NCBI RefSeq assembly: GCF_004118935.1
Contig: NZ_CP035375.1
Location: 1,426,001 to 1,490,000, forward strand
Length of the DNA: 64,000 nucleotides
Direction of reading: 5' to 3'
DNA from: Salinibacterium sp. UTAS2018
Lineage (GTDB): Bacteria > Actinomycetota > Actinomycetes > Actinomycetales > Microbacteriaceae
Shown: positions 9,172 to 17,971 of the stretch, in pieces
Layout of the letters: each line of letters begins with the position of its first letter
Position numbering within the stretch: position 1 is the first letter of the stretch
Notes under the pieces: model-generated
The model's database searches: none
Seen by the model: only the letters and a program-made list of their open reading frames with translations
Told to the model about the DNA's origin: nothing
Program-made: the position numbers and the translations under genes

Positions 9172-9936
9172 ATGCCCGCGTCCGCCCCTCTCAGAATCGC
9201 GGATATCTCTGCCGACGTCGCTCTGTTGGCTGGCGGCGGGGCGGCCATTCTGTTGCAAATCGCGCACCCCGCTGTGGGGCAGGCGGTCGCCGAGCACAGT
9301 GACTTTGCGCGGCGCCCCTTGGATCGCCTCAACGGCACCCTTACCTACCTCTACGTCACTGTGTATGGCACTCCGGCCGAAGCTGCCGAGGTCGCCCGGC
9401 GGGTGGGCGCGGCTCACCGCCCGGTGCGAGCCGACAGCTACGACGCCCGTGATCCGCAACTGCAGTTGTGGGTGGCGGCCACGCTCTACGACACCGCGAT
9501 GCGCGTGCGTGAGCTGGTCTTCGGGCCGCTGCGCGACGTGGACGCCGAAACCCTGCTCGCCGACTACGCCGTGATCGCGACGGCGTTGGGCGTCCCGCGC
9601 ACGCTGTGGCCTGCCGACCGCGCGGCCTTCGCCGCCTACTGGAACGAGAGCGTGGCCTCGTTGCGCGTCACCGACGCGAGCCGCGGAGTTGCCCAGCAGC
9701 TGCTGCATCCGACCGGCGGACCGTGGTGGCTACGCGCCTCGATGCCGCTCGCGCGAGTGCTGACCGCCGGGTTGCTGAGTGCTGAACTGCGCGAGGCTTA
9801 TGCGCTCCCCCACCACCCGAGACGCTTCACCCGGATCATGCGGGTCACGCGGGTCGTGTACCCGCGCCTGCCGCGCTGGGTACGCTTCGCGGCGCAACGG
9901 TGGTATCTGGCGTCGTTCCGGCGATCGCTGAACTAG
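9172..9936 (+). CDS. DUF2236 / MpaB-type oxygenase-like protein
   Basis: A 254-residue protein that fits the DUF2236 (ER-bound oxygenase MpaB / latex clearing protein) family. It has the GGGAAILLQIAHPAVGQAV segment near residue 20-40, a run of helices with conserved His and Arg, and the GTLTYLYVTVYGT segment. Characterised relatives are haem-binding oxygenases; many bacterial members have no known substrate. It is a single gene between sucC (divergent) and a convergent small membrane gene, with no operon partner. It is probably cytoplasmic or membrane-associated; no signal peptide is seen. The family call is fairly safe; the activity is unknown. Confidence 0.75.
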   Translation: MPASAPLRIADISADVALLAGGGAAILLQIAHPAVGQAVAEHSDFARRPLDRLNGTLTYLYVTVYGTPAEAAEVARRVGAAHRPVRADSYDARDPQLQLWVAATLYDTAMRVRELVFGPLRDVDAETLLADYAVIATALGVPRTLWPADRAAFAAYWNESVASLRVTDASRGVAQQLLHPTGGPWWLRASMPLARVLTAGLLSAELREAYALPHHPRRFTRIMRVTRVVYPRLPRWVRFAAQRWYLASFRRSLN

Positions 9937-9997
9937 CGCTGAGCTGCGCCCGTGTTCACTCTTGGCTATTCATTCCTGGCTATTCACTACCGGGTCT

Positions 9998-10186
9998 TCA
10001 TCGCTTGGTGTTCACCGCGGCAATAGTCAGGCACACTCCGGATGACACCAGCAGGCTGATGATGATCCACCAATTGTCCGATCCGTCGGGGAGCAGCAGG
10101 ACCCCATTTACGACGGCGAGCACCGCAAGGACGCCGCCTATTACCCACAGAGCGATGCGTAGTTCGCGCGGTATCGACTGATTCAT
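9998..10186 (-). CDS. Small two-helix membrane protein of unknown function
   Basis: A 62-residue protein with two hydrophobic helices (about residues 10-30 and 39-58) separated by a short GSDNWW loop, and a basic C-terminus. I chose the ATG at 10186, because AGAAGGG lies seven bases before it; an upstream ATG at 10207 would add seven residues. No family is recognised. Coding support is the good ribosome site and the clean two-TM pattern. It is convergent with the DUF2236 gene and divergent from the AraC regulator. Confidence 0.6.
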   Translation of the reverse strand: MNQSIPRELRIALWVIGGVLAVLAVVNGVLLLPDGSDNWWIIISLLVSSGVCLTIAAVNTKR

Positions 10187-10290
10187 CAATGTGCCCTTCT
10201 CCGGCATGCGCCGCTTACGTCAATAGAGACCGCAGCGAGCCGCCCGCGGCTCAACCTACGAGTCAGGATGTCGCCCTGAACCCGAGAGTT

Positions 10291-10306
10291 CTAATTCGAC
10301 AATTAG
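10291..10306. repeat. 16-bp inverted repeat between divergent genes
   Basis: CTAATT-CGAC-AATTAG is a 6-bp perfect inverted repeat with a 4-base spacer in an AT-richer patch. It lies between the small membrane gene and the AraC gene, 90 bases before the GTG at 10397. It could be an operator for either gene. A second small inverted repeat (GTCAG-CC-CTGAC) is at 10326-10337. Confidence 0.3.
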
Positions 10307-10396
10307 TCATAGATACAAATTAGGGGTCAGCCCTGACTGCCACCTGAACGATCCTGCACTGCACGGCCTTCCGAACCCGCGCGCTACCATCAGCGT

Positions 10397-11260
10397 GTGG
10401 CCACTATTGACGATGAGCGCGACGAGACCGTACTGCCGGTCAACTTCGCGAGCGAGCTAGGTCACGCTCTCCCCGTCGAGGCACTCGACTACGCGACGCT
10501 CGTGGAGCGAATGGGGCCAGCGTATTTCGAACGCGCGCAGCGGCCCTCTTTCGAACTCATGATCGTCATCCGTAGCGGTAGCGGTTCCCACACCGTCGAC
10601 TTTCAGACGGTCGCCCTGCATCCCGGACGCGTGCTGTTCGTGCGCGCCGGCCAGGTGCAGCAGTGGCACGTTGAGAACGATCTCAGCGCCAGTGTGGTCG
10701 TAGCATTACCCGCTGCCTCACAAACCGCGGAGTGGCTCCCCGGCGACCCCACTCACGCCGACCTCGGCGAGCACTCGCTCACCACCGCGCTCGACCTTGT
10801 CGCCGCAATCGACCGAGAACAACAGCGATTCACGCCCGACGAGCACTCCGTCGCCCTGCTCACCGCACTGTTCTCTGCACTCGTCGCTCTCTATCAACGC
10901 GCGAGCAGCGAGCCTGGCCGGGGCGCCCTCCCCCACGCCTACCTCGCCTTTCGCGCCGCCCTCGAACGTGACCTCACCCTCAGCCGCAATGTTCGCGACT
11001 ACGTCACTGGCCTCGGCTATTCCGAGCGCACTGTCAGCCGCGCCTGCCAAACCGTCACGGGCCTCACCGCCAAAGCGCTTCTGGATGAGCGGCTCATGCT
11101 CGAGGCGAAGCGACTGCTGGCACACACCGACGGCACGGTGGCATCCATCTCGACGGCGCTCGGATTCAGCGAGCCCACCAACTTCACGAAGTTCTTCGAG
11201 CGCGTGATCGGCACCTCGCCCGCGGAGTTCCGGCGCCACCTTGTCCACTTTGCACCATAA
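10397..11260 (+). CDS. AraC-family transcriptional regulator
   Basis: A 287-residue protein starting at a GTG. The N-terminal half is a cupin-like sensor domain (about 40-120, with HPGRVLFVRAGQVQQW). The C-terminal about 95 residues form the AraC double helix-turn-helix, with RDYVTGLGYSERTVSRACQ as the first and VASISTALGFSEPTNFTKFFER as the second, ending in GTSPAEFRRH. It is probably a one-component activator responding to a small molecule. The next gene downstream (93 bases away, same strand) is an NTF2/SnoaL-like gene broken by a stop codon and may be its target; that link is inference. Confidence 0.9.
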   Translation: MATIDDERDETVLPVNFASELGHALPVEALDYATLVERMGPAYFERAQRPSFELMIVIRSGSGSHTVDFQTVALHPGRVLFVRAGQVQQWHVENDLSASVVVALPAASQTAEWLPGDPTHADLGEHSLTTALDLVAAIDREQQRFTPDEHSVALLTALFSALVALYQRASSEPGRGALPHAYLAFRAALERDLTLSRNVRDYVTGLGYSERTVSRACQTVTGLTAKALLDERLMLEAKRLLAHTDGTVASISTALGFSEPTNFTKFFERVIGTSPAEFRRHLVHFAP

Positions 11261-11352
11261 GCAGTCGCGGTCGTACCTGTGCTCGGGTCTCGCTGTGCGG
11301 GAGGCTTGGAGCACGCAATCGCGCCCCCTCACCTCGCCGCTAGGAGCACACC

Positions 11353-12117
11353 ATGGGACAACGACTCAACAACGTCACGGGCCTCTATCTTGAAGGTATC
11401 CGCGACGGCAACTACGTCGACGCAATCAACAGCTACGCGGGCCAGCGCTACACGTAGCACTCCACGCCCGTGCGCGACGGCCGCGAAGGATTCATCGAAT
11501 TCTTCGAAAACTTCACCACCCGCAACCCCATCCGCGACATCGAGATCGTTCGTGGCTTCGAAGATGGACACTTCGTCTTCATCCAGGCCCGCCAGAAGCT
11601 CAACAACGGCGAATTCACCTATGTGACCGCCGACATTTTCGACACCGACGACGATGCCAAGCTCATCGAGCACTGGGACATGATCGCCGAAGTCGAGCCC
11701 ACGAGCGTGAGCGGGCGCACACCGTTTGATGGCCCGACCGAGGTTACCGATCTCGACAAGACCGAAGTCAACAAACGGCTCGTCTTCGAATACGTGACGA
11801 AGGTTCTCATCGAGGGCGACCGCACGCTCGCCGCGTCGTTTGTGCACCCCGATCTCGCCCAGCACGACCCGCTGATTGCCGACGGCCGCGATGCTTACTT
11901 TGCGTTTGCCGATGCACACGCAGTGCGTTACGACCAGATTCACAATCTCATCGGGTCGGGAAACTTCGTTGCCGTTCTCGCTGCGGCCGACAAGGAGGGA
12001 ATCGCGCAAGCCCTGATCGACCTCTACCGCGTCGAGAACGGTCTCATCGTCGAGCACTGGGTCGTGTCCGAAGAGATCACTGACCCGAGCACCTGGGTGA
12101 ACTCCGGCAAGTTCTAA
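11353..12117 (+). pseudogene. NTF2/SnoaL-like protein with two tandem domains, interrupted by an in-frame TAG
   Basis: The frame opens at ATG 11353 (MGQRLNNVTGLYLEGIRDGN) and meets TAG at codon 35 (11455-11457). The same frame then continues without interruption to the stop at 12117. Both sides belong to one protein of about 254 residues. It holds two NTF2-like domains (about 1-120 and 135-250), and each has the family's HSTPVRDGREGF / HDPLIADGRDAY type of motif. The stop sits just before the His of the first motif, where relatives usually have Gln, so a CAG-to-TAG change is the simplest explanation. A GTG at 11470 could restart translation, but the product would lack the first helix. It lies downstream of the AraC gene. 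Function is unknown; such proteins are often small-molecule isomerases, hydrolases or binders. Confidence 0.8.
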
Positions 12118-12141
12118 CGGGACTGACGCGAGTTAGGCGAG

Positions 12142-13629
12142 TTAGACGAGTTCGAACTCAATCGTTCCGGTCGCAATTTCGGCAGAAACGAGTCGCACGC
12201 GCACCGTGGCTCCGGCCGAAACCATGCCGGAGATGCGGGCTGTGATCACCGGATCAGCAATCTGGATGACGCCACCATCGCCGCGCTCGGAGACCACCGT
12301 GGCCTCGAACTCGTCGCCCACTCGCGGCCGCAACAGTGCCGCTTCGATCACATCAACCGATGAGCGGTCGAACTGTGACGCGAGCTGACTCGTGCGGCCC
12401 ATGATTTTGGGCAGTTGCGGGAGCGCTTCACGAACCCACTTCGGAACATCCCGGCCAGCCACAATCGCTTCACACGCCACGAGCACGAAGCGGTCGACGA
12501 GGCGACGCAGTGGCGCGGTCGCATGAGCGTAGGGCGCTGCAACAGCAGCCTGGATGGTGTCTTCGGGCAGCTCGCCGTCGAACGGCGTGTAGCCCGCTCC
12601 ACGGAACAGCGACGTGGCGGCGTGAGTCGCTGCGAGGGCGCGAGGGTCGGAGTGGTCGAGAGTGCGCAGGTACTCGCCATAGTTCTGGTTCTCAGGCCAC
12701 GGGCATCCGAGGCTCGCTACCTGACGGCGGAACTGTTCAAGCGTTTCGTCGTCGGGCGCGGGCATCGTGCGCAGGATGCCCACCTTGCCCTCGAGCATGA
12801 TGCGCGCAGCTTCCATGCCGGTCATGAGCGAGACGTGGGCGTTGTAGTCCTCGATCGGCAGTGACGCACGGCGCTCGATCACGTACTGGCCATCGACTAC
12901 GGCGACTTCTTCGTCGGGCCGATTGAGGCTCGCTCCCCCGCGCTGACGTTCGAGTTCGGTGCGCAAGCGACCGAACTCGGGCAGCAGCGAGAGCGATTCA
13001 TCCGCGCGATCGTTGTCGAGCAGCTCTTGCACTTCCACATAGTTGTACTGGCGACGATTACGCACCTGCGCGCGCACGAGAGTTGTCGCGATCACGGAGC
13101 CCGCGGCATCCAGATCGAAGGTCCACACGAAAGCGGGTCGCGTAGCCCCGGCAAGCAGTGACGCCGCATCTTCACTGATGATCGTCGGATGCAGCGGCAC
13201 CCGGTCGTCGGGACCGTAAAGGGTCTGGCCACGCTTGCGGGCTTCGGCGTCGACCAACGAACCGGGCAACACAAACGCGGGAACTTCAGCGATCGCGTAC
13301 ATCACGCGCAGCGTCTCGCCCGCGCGTTCCAGGTAGAGCGCCTGATCGAGGTCGGTCGCACCCTCGGGGTCGATGGTGACGAACGGAATGCTGGTGAGAT
13401 CGAGCTCGGGCGGCTCGAACGCCGCGACGGCGGCATCCGCTGCCTCTTCGACCTCCGCGCTGAACTCGGTCGGCAACTTGAGTTCAACCCGCACTGCCGC
13501 GAGCGCCTGCGCTAGCTCATCGTTGGTGTCGAGCGGTCGAACGCGCGGAACAACGAGTCGTGGCTCCGCATGGCGCGGCGTGCCCGACTGCGGTGTTCCT
13601 TCGGAATCAAAGTTTCTCAATGGGAGCAA
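12142..13629 (-). CDS. RNB-domain exoribonuclease (RNase II/R type, short form)
   Basis: A 495-residue protein with an RNB catalytic domain. The motif TIDPEGATDLDQAL (about residues 85-100) holds the metal-binding Asp residues, and YAHATAPLRRLVDRF is the conserved distal motif. A short OB-like C-terminal segment follows. RNB enzymes degrade RNA 3' to 5'. The usual N-terminal cold-shock domains are absent, as in the short actinobacterial forms. The chosen start overlaps the 3' end of pcrA by 23 bases. Because the first 25 residues are poorly conserved, a later start within codons 20-35 is possible. It is co-transcribed with pcrA. Confidence 0.88.
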   Translation of the reverse strand: MLPLRNFDSEGTPQSGTPRHAEPRLVVPRVRPLDTNDELAQALAAVRVELKLPTEFSAEVEEAADAAVAAFEPPELDLTSIPFVTIDPEGATDLDQALYLERAGETLRVMYAIAEVPAFVLPGSLVDAEARKRGQTLYGPDDRVPLHPTIISEDAASLLAGATRPAFVWTFDLDAAGSVIATTLVRAQVRNRRQYNYVEVQELLDNDRADESLSLLPEFGRLRTELERQRGGASLNRPDEEVAVVDGQYVIERRASLPIEDYNAHVSLMTGMEAARIMLEGKVGILRTMPAPDDETLEQFRRQVASLGCPWPENQNYGEYLRTLDHSDPRALAATHAATSLFRGAGYTPFDGELPEDTIQAAVAAPYAHATAPLRRLVDRFVLVACEAIVAGRDVPKWVREALPQLPKIMGRTSQLASQFDRSSVDVIEAALLRPRVGDEFEATVVSERGDGGVIQIADPVITARISGMVSAGATVRVRLVSAEIATGTIEFELV

Positions 13630-16012
13630 TCTTGATCAGCAGGCGCTTGCGCCCTGCGGTGTCGAATTGAACGTCAGCGATGCTCTTAGGGCCAGCGCCC
13701 GTGACCTGGTTCACGGTTCCGTCACCAAAGTCAGTGTGGCGGATGCGGTCGCCCGCCGCCAGAGTGAGGTCACCGTTGTCGCGCACGGTTGCCGTCACCG
13801 CATTGGCCCACTCGGTCTTGGCGCGCGGAGGGGCCGGAGGCAATCCGCCCGCTGCCGCAGCCCGGAGCGAACCGGACCACGAGCCGCCGCCGCTGTTGCC
13901 GTCGCGGCGGGCGTTGAGCGCCCGCGACTGGGTTCCCCCGCGCGAGTTCGCCATTCCTGGCGACTGCTTCCACTCTATGAGTTCGGTCGGGATCTCTTGC
14001 AGGTAGCGGCTCGGCATCGCCACGTTGACTTCACCGAACTGGGCGCGGGTCATGGCAAGCGAGAGGAAGAGCCGTTTGCGGGCCCGCGTGATGCCCACGT
14101 AGAACAGTCGACGCTCTTCGGCGGGGCCGCCGGGCTCGTTGGCCGACATGCGGTGTGGCAGCAGGTCTTCTTCAACACCGGTAAGGAACACGGAGTCGTA
14201 CTCGAGGCCCTTCGCGGTGTGGAGCGTCATGAGCGACACGGTTCCGCTCGAGTCGTCGAGGTCATCTGCGGCCGCCACGAGCGAGACCTCGGTGAGAAAG
14301 TCGAGGAGGGTGCCATCGGGATTGTTCTTACCGAACTCCTTGGTCACGGCCACGAGCTCGTCCACGTTCTCGGCGCGAGCTTCATCCTGTGGGTCTTGCG
14401 AGGCGCGCAGCGCTGCGAGGTAGCCCGAACGTTCGAGTAGTTCAGTCAAAATGTCTGCGGGCTTGGATGTCGCGACCTTCGCCATCACTTCGTCGAGCAC
14501 CTCAGCTAAACCGAGGATCGCTTTCGTGACTTTAGGGCCAAGGCCGAGCTCAGAGGCGTTGCGCATCGCATCGCGCAGAGTCATTTCGCGGGCATCCGCC
14601 CACGCCTGAAGGGCCGCCTCAGTCGCCGGACCAATGCCCCGCTTGGGAGTGTTCATGATGCGGCGCAAAGCCAACGGATCCGCCGGGTTAGCAACCGCAA
14701 TCAGGTAGCCGAACGCATCCTTGATTTCCGCGCGCTCGTAGAACTTGGTGCCACCGAGAACTCGGTACGGCAGGGCTGCGCGGATGAAGATCTCCTCCAG
14801 CGCACGCGTCTGCGAGTTGGTGCGATAGAAAACGGCCACGTCTTTGTAAGCGACGCCTTCATCGTGAAGCTTCTGAATCTCATCCGCCACAAACTGCGCT
14901 TCGTCGTGCCCGGAGTAACCGGTGAAGCCCACAATCTTGTCGCCAGCGCCGACCGTCGTGAAAAGCTTCTTGTCTTTGCGGTCAAAGTTGTGGGAAATCA
15001 CCGCGTTGGCAGCATCCAGAATCGTCTGAGTCGATCGGTAGTTCTGCTCGAGCAGAATCACGGTCGACCGCGGAAAGTCGCGCTCGAACTCGACGATGTT
15101 GCGGATGTCGGCCCCGCGGAACGCATAAATCGACTGGTCACTGTCGCCCACCACGGTGAGCGAGGCGGCCTCAAGCTCGTTGGTGTGACCTTGCACGAGC
15201 ACGCCGGGCGAGGTCTCGAACTGCTCTGGAGCCGGCGGCCGCGTCAACTCTCGAATAAGGGAGTACTGCGCGTGGTTGGTGTCCTGATATTCGTCAACGA
15301 GGATGTGCTTGAAGCGGCGCTGGTAGGTGGCCGCAATGTGAGGGAACGCCCGGAACAGGTATACCGTCTGACCGATGAGGTCGTCGAAGTCGAAAGCGTT
15401 CGCGTCACTCAGACCGCGAGTGTAGCGACGGAAGACCTCAAGGAACTTCTTTTCTGTCGGATCGCTGAGGTTGGCATCCCGCGCGAAGCTGTCGACGTCG
15501 GTGAGTTCGTTCTTGAGCTGCGAAATGCGGTTCGCGGCTTTGCTGACGGTGAGGCCAAACATGTCGGCGTCGAGCTCTTTAAGAATCCGCTTGAGCAAGG
15601 CCTTGCTGTCGGCCGAGTCGTAGATGGTGAAGTTCTTGGAGAAGCCAAAGGCTTCCGCTTCGCGCCGCAGGATGCGCACACACGCGGAGTGGAAGGTGGA
15701 GATCCACATACCCTCAGCCGAATCACCGACGATCGCACCAACACGCTCGCGCATTTCGGCCGCGGCCTTGTTGGTGAAGGTGATGGCCAGAATCTGGCTC
15801 GGCCATGCCTCGCGCGAGCGCAACAGTCCGGCAATACGACGCGTCAGCACGCTCGTCTTACCCGAACCGGCACCCGCCACAATCAGTAGCGAGGGGCCGC
15901 GGTATTCGACGGCTTCGCGCTGGCGCGGATTCAGCCCGTCGAGCAGAGGGTCGCCAACGGGAGTGCCGTCGTCTGAGCGGCCAGGGTCATGAGAGTCAAG
16001 AGCTGTCGTCAT
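13607..16012 (-). CDS. pcrA: ATP-dependent DNA helicase PcrA/UvrD
   Basis: An 801-residue SF1A helicase. The Walker A motif AGAGSGKT is at residues 46-53, the Walker B/DExx motif is in LVDEYQDTNHAQ, and motif III in VVGDSDQSIYAFRGAD. LEQNYRST, VSLMTLHTAKGLEYDSVFL and VGITRARKRL follow in order. The C-terminal 75 residues form the DGTVNQV Tudor-like fold that binds RNA polymerase in PcrA. It unwinds DNA during excision repair and replication and removes stalled polymerases. It lies between an RNB ribonuclease (overlapping downstream) and a glycerophosphodiesterase 12 bases upstream. Confidence 0.96.
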   Translation of the reverse strand: MTTALDSHDPGRSDDGTPVGDPLLDGLNPRQREAVEYRGPSLLIVAGAGSGKTSVLTRRIAGLLRSREAWPSQILAITFTNKAAAEMRERVGAIVGDSAEGMWISTFHSACVRILRREAEAFGFSKNFTIYDSADSKALLKRILKELDADMFGLTVSKAANRISQLKNELTDVDSFARDANLSDPTEKKFLEVFRRYTRGLSDANAFDFDDLIGQTVYLFRAFPHIAATYQRRFKHILVDEYQDTNHAQYSLIRELTRPPAPEQFETSPGVLVQGHTNELEAASLTVVGDSDQSIYAFRGADIRNIVEFERDFPRSTVILLEQNYRSTQTILDAANAVISHNFDRKDKKLFTTVGAGDKIVGFTGYSGHDEAQFVADEIQKLHDEGVAYKDVAVFYRTNSQTRALEEIFIRAALPYRVLGGTKFYERAEIKDAFGYLIAVANPADPLALRRIMNTPKRGIGPATEAALQAWADAREMTLRDAMRNASELGLGPKVTKAILGLAEVLDEVMAKVATSKPADILTELLERSGYLAALRASQDPQDEARAENVDELVAVTKEFGKNNPDGTLLDFLTEVSLVAAADDLDDSSGTVSLMTLHTAKGLEYDSVFLTGVEEDLLPHRMSANEPGGPAEERRLFYVGITRARKRLFLSLAMTRAQFGEVNVAMPSRYLQEIPTELIEWKQSPGMANSRGGTQSRALNARRDGNSGGGSWSGSLRAAAAGGLPPAPPRAKTEWANAVTATVRDNGDLTLAAGDRIRHTDFGDGTVNQVTGAGPKSIADVQFDTAGRKRLLIKIAPIEKL

Positions 16013-16024
16013 CGCCCCTCGACT

Positions 16025-17026
16025 CTACCCGCGCGCGGTGACGGCGAGGTCGGGTTGATCGGCAAAGACACCATCGAGCCCGGAATCCATCAGGGTGCGA
16101 AACTCCGACATCCAATCGCCATGCTGTTCGGGCTGCTTACTTGAGCGCAGGTTCTTCGGTAAGAACCGGTTCTCAGCGCGCAGCGTCCAGCAGAAGATGA
16201 GCAGCCCAGCGGCGTGGGCGCGCTCGACGAGGTCATTGGTGCCCGTGAGGTTACCCCCGAGATCTTTCACCATGAGCATCTTCTTGTCGACGCTAATGCC
16301 GTCAACTTCGGCGGCGAGCGCGGCGAGACCGGCGTCGCTGAGATGCTCGGCATAGCTGCGCGCTTTCGAGCCGTATCGGGCGACGAGATCAGAGGGCGCC
16401 CCGCTCGACTCGAGCAAGAACAGGAGCTTCCCGGGGATTCCACGTTCGCGGATGCGATGCAGCACACTCTGCTCGAACGATTCGATGATCAGGTTGTCGG
16501 CCGTGGCCCACTCCCGCATGTCGCGCGCGAACAACTCATCCAGCGGCAGCCCAATCGATGCAAAGTAGCTCGCGTGCTTGATCTCCGCCACGATCTTCAA
16601 GGTGCGGCGCTGTCCCTCCGGATGCTGGTCAACGATCTCGAGCAGTTCGCTCAGACGCAGAATCGGCGACCCATCGTTGTGGCTCGTGTTCGCTTGCCGC
16701 ACCTCGGGCAGTCGCTCTCGCGCCCGCAATGTCGAGAGCTCAGCCCACGTGAAATCCTCGGTGAACCAGCCTGTGATCGCCTTGCCGTCGATCGTCTTCG
16801 AGGTGCGCCGAGCCGCAAATTCCGGATGTTCAGCCACATTGGTTGTGCCCGAAATCTCGTTCTCGTGACGCAACACCAGCACGCCATCGCGGGTTGCCAC
16901 GATGTCAGGTTCCACCGCATCCGCCCCCAGCGTGAACGCAAGTTCGTAGGCGGCTCTGGTGTGCTCTGGGCGATAGCCGCTTGCCCCGCGGTGCCCGATC
17001 ACAAGCGGGCGAATGGTGGTGATCAT
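16025..17026 (-). CDS. Glycerophosphodiester phosphodiesterase
   Basis: A 333-residue GDPD-family TIM barrel. The N-terminal motif GHRGASGYRPEHT carries the catalytic HRG, and VEPDIVATRDGVLVLRHE carries the metal-binding Glu/Asp and second His. LKIVAEIKH and the terminal DGVFADQPDLA are also typical. It hydrolyses glycerophosphodiesters to glycerol-3-phosphate and an alcohol. There is no clear signal peptide, so a cytoplasmic location is likely. The ATG at 17026 starts just before the first strand; an upstream start at 17059 would add 11 residues with no family support. Confidence 0.92.
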   Translation of the reverse strand: MITTIRPLVIGHRGASGYRPEHTRAAYELAFTLGADAVEPDIVATRDGVLVLRHENEISGTTNVAEHPEFAARRTSKTIDGKAITGWFTEDFTWAELSTLRARERLPEVRQANTSHNDGSPILRLSELLEIVDQHPEGQRRTLKIVAEIKHASYFASIGLPLDELFARDMREWATADNLIIESFEQSVLHRIRERGIPGKLLFLLESSGAPSDLVARYGSKARSYAEHLSDAGLAALAAEVDGISVDKKMLMVKDLGGNLTGTNDLVERAHAAGLLIFCWTLRAENRFLPKNLRSSKQPEQHGDWMSEFRTLMDSGLDGVFADQPDLAVTARG

Positions 17027-17071
17027 TGCTCCAAGAATATGCGCTTCATCGCCTGCCACTAATATTGAGGC

Positions 17072-17392
17072 ATGCCCGAATGTTCGTCATGCGCTGCCGC
17101 AGTGCAACCCGAGTGGAAATTCTGCATCTATTGCGGAGAACCAACCTCGGCCGATGCAACGCGCCCGGCCCCTCTGGCAGCTCCGCGAACTAACCCGGTT
17201 GCGATTCTCGCTCTCATTCTCGCGGCCTTCGCCGGTGCCCCGGCTCTGATCTTTGGGCACATCGCGATGCGCCAAATCAAGGAGAACGGCGAGCGCGGTA
17301 TGGTCATGGCCCGCGTCGCCACCGTTCTGGGATACGTGTGGTTAGTCGTGTGGGGCATTCTGCTGTACTCGCTTCTGACCAATGTCAGCTGA
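17072..17392 (+). CDS. Zinc-ribbon plus DUF4190 membrane protein
   Basis: A 106-residue protein. Residues 3-25 hold two CxxC pairs (CSSC and CIYC), a zinc-ribbon typical of small membrane proteins. A Pro/Ala-rich linker and two hydrophobic helices follow (about 43-63 and 82-103), with GHIAMRQIKENGERG between them; this is the DUF4190 signature. The function of the family is unknown. The 3' end overlaps the next gene by 11 bases. Two more DUF4190 genes lie at 38.0-39.2 kb. Confidence 0.75.
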   Translation: MPECSSCAAAVQPEWKFCIYCGEPTSADATRPAPLAAPRTNPVAILALILAAFAGAPALIFGHIAMRQIKENGERGMVMARVATVLGYVWLVVWGILLYSLLTNVS

Positions 17393-17891
17393 GCAGTTTT
17401 CGCTCGTTCGCGACTGGGAACCGACCCGTCGCCTGCCGCTTAGGTGGGGGCGCTACGAAGATCGATACTTCGCGGGCCTAGTACTCATCCTCGCCGGCGC
17501 CATGCATCTGCAGGGTGCCAACAACTACACCCTCATCATCCTGCTCATCGGCACGACGTCCACGGTAGTGGGTTGGTCGATCATGCCTGCGAAGGGCTGG
17601 CGCCGGATGATCGTTGCTCTGCCCGCCGTCACCCAAATCTGGATCATGCTCACCGGCCCGATGTCGATGTGGACTCTGGCGATTCCCCTGCTGTGTTGGC
17701 TCATCGTGAGACATCGCCCGCTCATCTCGTACCTCGCTCTGACCCTGCCTATTGCCAACGGCATCGTCCTCGCTCAGTTCTTTCAGGAGTACTCGGCGAT
17801 GCCGCAAGCACTTGCCATTTCGGTGGTCGTGCTCGTCGGCGCGGCGTGGACGGCACAATTGATCGCTCAGAGCGCAGCCAAGCGAGCCTGA
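17382..17891 (+). CDS. Hypothetical multi-pass membrane protein
   Basis: A 169-residue protein with about 15% aromatic residues and four to five hydrophobic segments (about 30-45, 50-65, 78-105, 112-135, 140-162). It starts with a charged cytoplasmic stretch (SLVRDWEPTRRLPLRWGRYEDRY). I recognise no family. It overlaps the zinc-ribbon/DUF4190 gene by 11 bases and is probably translated with it. The long frame with TM-like composition supports coding. Confidence 0.6.
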   Translation: MSAEQFSLVRDWEPTRRLPLRWGRYEDRYFAGLVLILAGAMHLQGANNYTLIILLIGTTSTVVGWSIMPAKGWRRMIVALPAVTQIWIMLTGPMSMWTLAIPLLCWLIVRHRPLISYLALTLPIANGIVLAQFFQEYSAMPQALAISVVVLVGAAWTAQLIAQSAAKRA

Positions 17892-17971
17892 AAGTCCGGT
17901 ATTTCTCAGCGAACTCCGGTAGTTTTGGGGGTGCGTCACTAAAGGGTGACACCACACCAACCAGAGGAATC

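Noticed and set aside
9963..9990. Direct repeat of GGCTATTCA after the DUF2236 gene
   Set aside because: Two short copies only, with no flanking mobile element or known motif.
11470..12117. Treating the 215-codon frame from GTG 11470 as an intact gene
   Set aside because: It would lack the first helix and part of the first NTF2 motif, while the upstream frame matches the family up to the TAG.
12125..12150. Tandem CGAGTTAG-like repeats at the end of the RNB gene
   Set aside because: Two to three imperfect copies that also encode the C-terminus and stop; likely chance.
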